Positions 60,463 through 60,897 of a DNA stretch of 60,897 nt are shown one piece after another (within the stretch, counting starts at the first letter, position 1; every line of letters begins with the position of its first letter). Made by a program: the position numbers and the translations under genes. Where the stretch lies: NCBI RefSeq assembly GCF_014199325.1, contig NZ_JACIJJ010000008.1, forward strand, positions 1-60,897, in the 5' to 3' direction. Below the pieces are notes generated by a model, which worked only from the letters and a program-made list of their open reading frames with translations, did not search any database and was not told the DNA's origin. This DNA is from Sphingomonas yantingensis. GTDB taxonomy: Bacteria; Pseudomonadota; Alphaproteobacteria; Sphingomonadales; Sphingomonadaceae.

Positions 60463-60897
60463 TTATCGCCGACCAAGCTCGTGGCGATGCTTTTCGTCGA
60501 AGCGGCGGACATAGCCGATGAACGCGGCCTGATAGCTGACGGGGGTGCGCGCGCTGTCGGCCTCGATCCAGGCGCGGAAATCGGCGTGGAGCGTCTGGTA
60601 GTCCCAGCCCGGACATTCGGCGCGCAGCGTCGCCAGCGTCGCGTCGGTGATCTCGCCCGCGGTCGCGCGCGTCGCCGCCTTGGTGACGGTGCGGCGGATC
60701 AGCGCGCGCACGTCCACCGTCTCCTCGGCCTCGGCGGGGCGCGGCTGCGGCTTGGCGACCGGTGCGGGGGCAGGGGCCGGGGCAGGGGCCGGGGCAGGGG
60801 CAGGGGCAGGGGGCGCCTTCGCGGTCGTCGCGTCCGTCACCGACCGCACCGGCCGCTCGGCATCGGCGCGGCGGCGCATCCTGAGGCTCGGCTCGCG
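60463..60897 (-). CDS. repA: Plasmid replication initiator, C-terminal part (continues from base 1)
   Basis: C-terminal part of the initiator whose first ~298 codons lie at 1-896. Bases 60803-60897 duplicate 1-95 and should be counted once. After the conserved domain comes an Ala-Pro linker (about residues 294-318) encoded by a run of CCCCTG/GCC codons, then a C-terminal domain of about 90 residues ending at 60463. The linker's low-complexity DNA produces four or five GGGCAGGG octamers on the plus strand. The stop lies about 23 bp from an inverted iteron copy and about 160 bp from the main iteron array, the usual arrangement of an initiator gene beside its origin. Confidence 0.85.
   Translation of the reverse strand, partial: REPSLRMRRRADAERPVRSVTDATTAKAPPAPAPAPAPAPAPAPAPVAKPQPRPAEAEETVDVRALIRRTVTKAATRATAGEITDATLATLRAECPGWDYQTLHADFRAWIEADSARTPVSYQAAFIGYVRRFDEKHRHELGRR
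60803..60897. repeat. Terminal direct duplication, copy 2 (circular junction)
   Basis: Identical to bases 1-95. Removing one copy leaves a circle of about 60802 bp and an intact 411-codon replication gene. Confidence 0.95.

Noticed and set aside
60760..60813. GGGGCA/GGGGCC tandem repeat considered as a G-quadruplex control element or an iteron set
   Set aside because: It is in frame within rep and encodes the Ala-Pro linker. It may form structure, but coding explains it. Its octamers are kept only as part of the polarity count.

Overview
The window is a complete circular replicon of about 60.8 kb, cut at one point. Its last 95 bases (60803-60897) repeat its first 95 (1-95), so the closed molecule is about 60802 bp and the replication gene runs across the cut. 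GC content is high. The replication/partition genes, the dense blocks of genes overlapping as ATGA, and the mix of RTX, EPS and MASE1-kinase genes suggest an alphaproteobacterial, probably sphingomonad, plasmid; the host assignment is inference. I see no relaxase, coupling protein or type IV secretion genes, no insertion sequence, no CRISPR array, and no tRNA or rRNA gene.

Backbone (about 60.0 kb through the cut to 7.5 kb): an array of about 22-bp iterons (candidate oriV) next to an RPA-type replication initiator; a parA-parB-rep series on the minus strand with two perfect TGTTTC/GAAACA palindromes just before rep (candidate centromere); a Phd/ParE-type toxin-antitoxin pair read divergently from parA; a MASE1 histidine kinase with a FixJ-like response regulator; and a Cre-like tyrosine recombinase with a lox-format 13-8-13 site just upstream of it.

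Regulatory/hypothetical island (7.5-12.3 kb): a cluster of inverted repeats without a gene, a two-gene unit that includes a 50-residue membrane protein, small LuxR-type HTH proteins (one membrane-anchored), a winged-helix protein and several unknowns.

Secretion island (12.6-24.1 kb): a tightly overlapping type I secretion operon (TolC-like, ABC, HlyD-like), a lipoprotein, and a 1950-residue serralysin-like RTX metalloprotease ending in DUF4214-type repeats. It is followed by a clear terminator, a GIY-YIG-like protein and a serine resolvase.

Exopolysaccharide island (26.5-49.8 kb): a complete Wzx/Wzy-type system. It has a priming phosphoglycosyltransferase, Wza, a Wzc-type tyrosine kinase, Wzx and two Wzy/ligase-like proteins. 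It also has three glycosyltransferases, a beta-helix protein and two nucleotide-sugar routes. One route is CDP-linked (RfbF, RfbG, a 3,5-epimerase-like protein, a C-methyltransferase, a DegT aminotransferase and acyltransferases). The other makes GDP-D-rhamnose (Gmd, Rmd).

Surface-protein island (50.0-60.0 kb): a second RTX/DUF4214 protein, a 2457-residue autotransporter and an HNH nuclease. Together the gene content describes a stable, low-copy 'surface and biofilm' plasmid: matrix polysaccharide, secreted RTX proteins and a giant surface protein, with partition, addiction and dimer-resolution functions.
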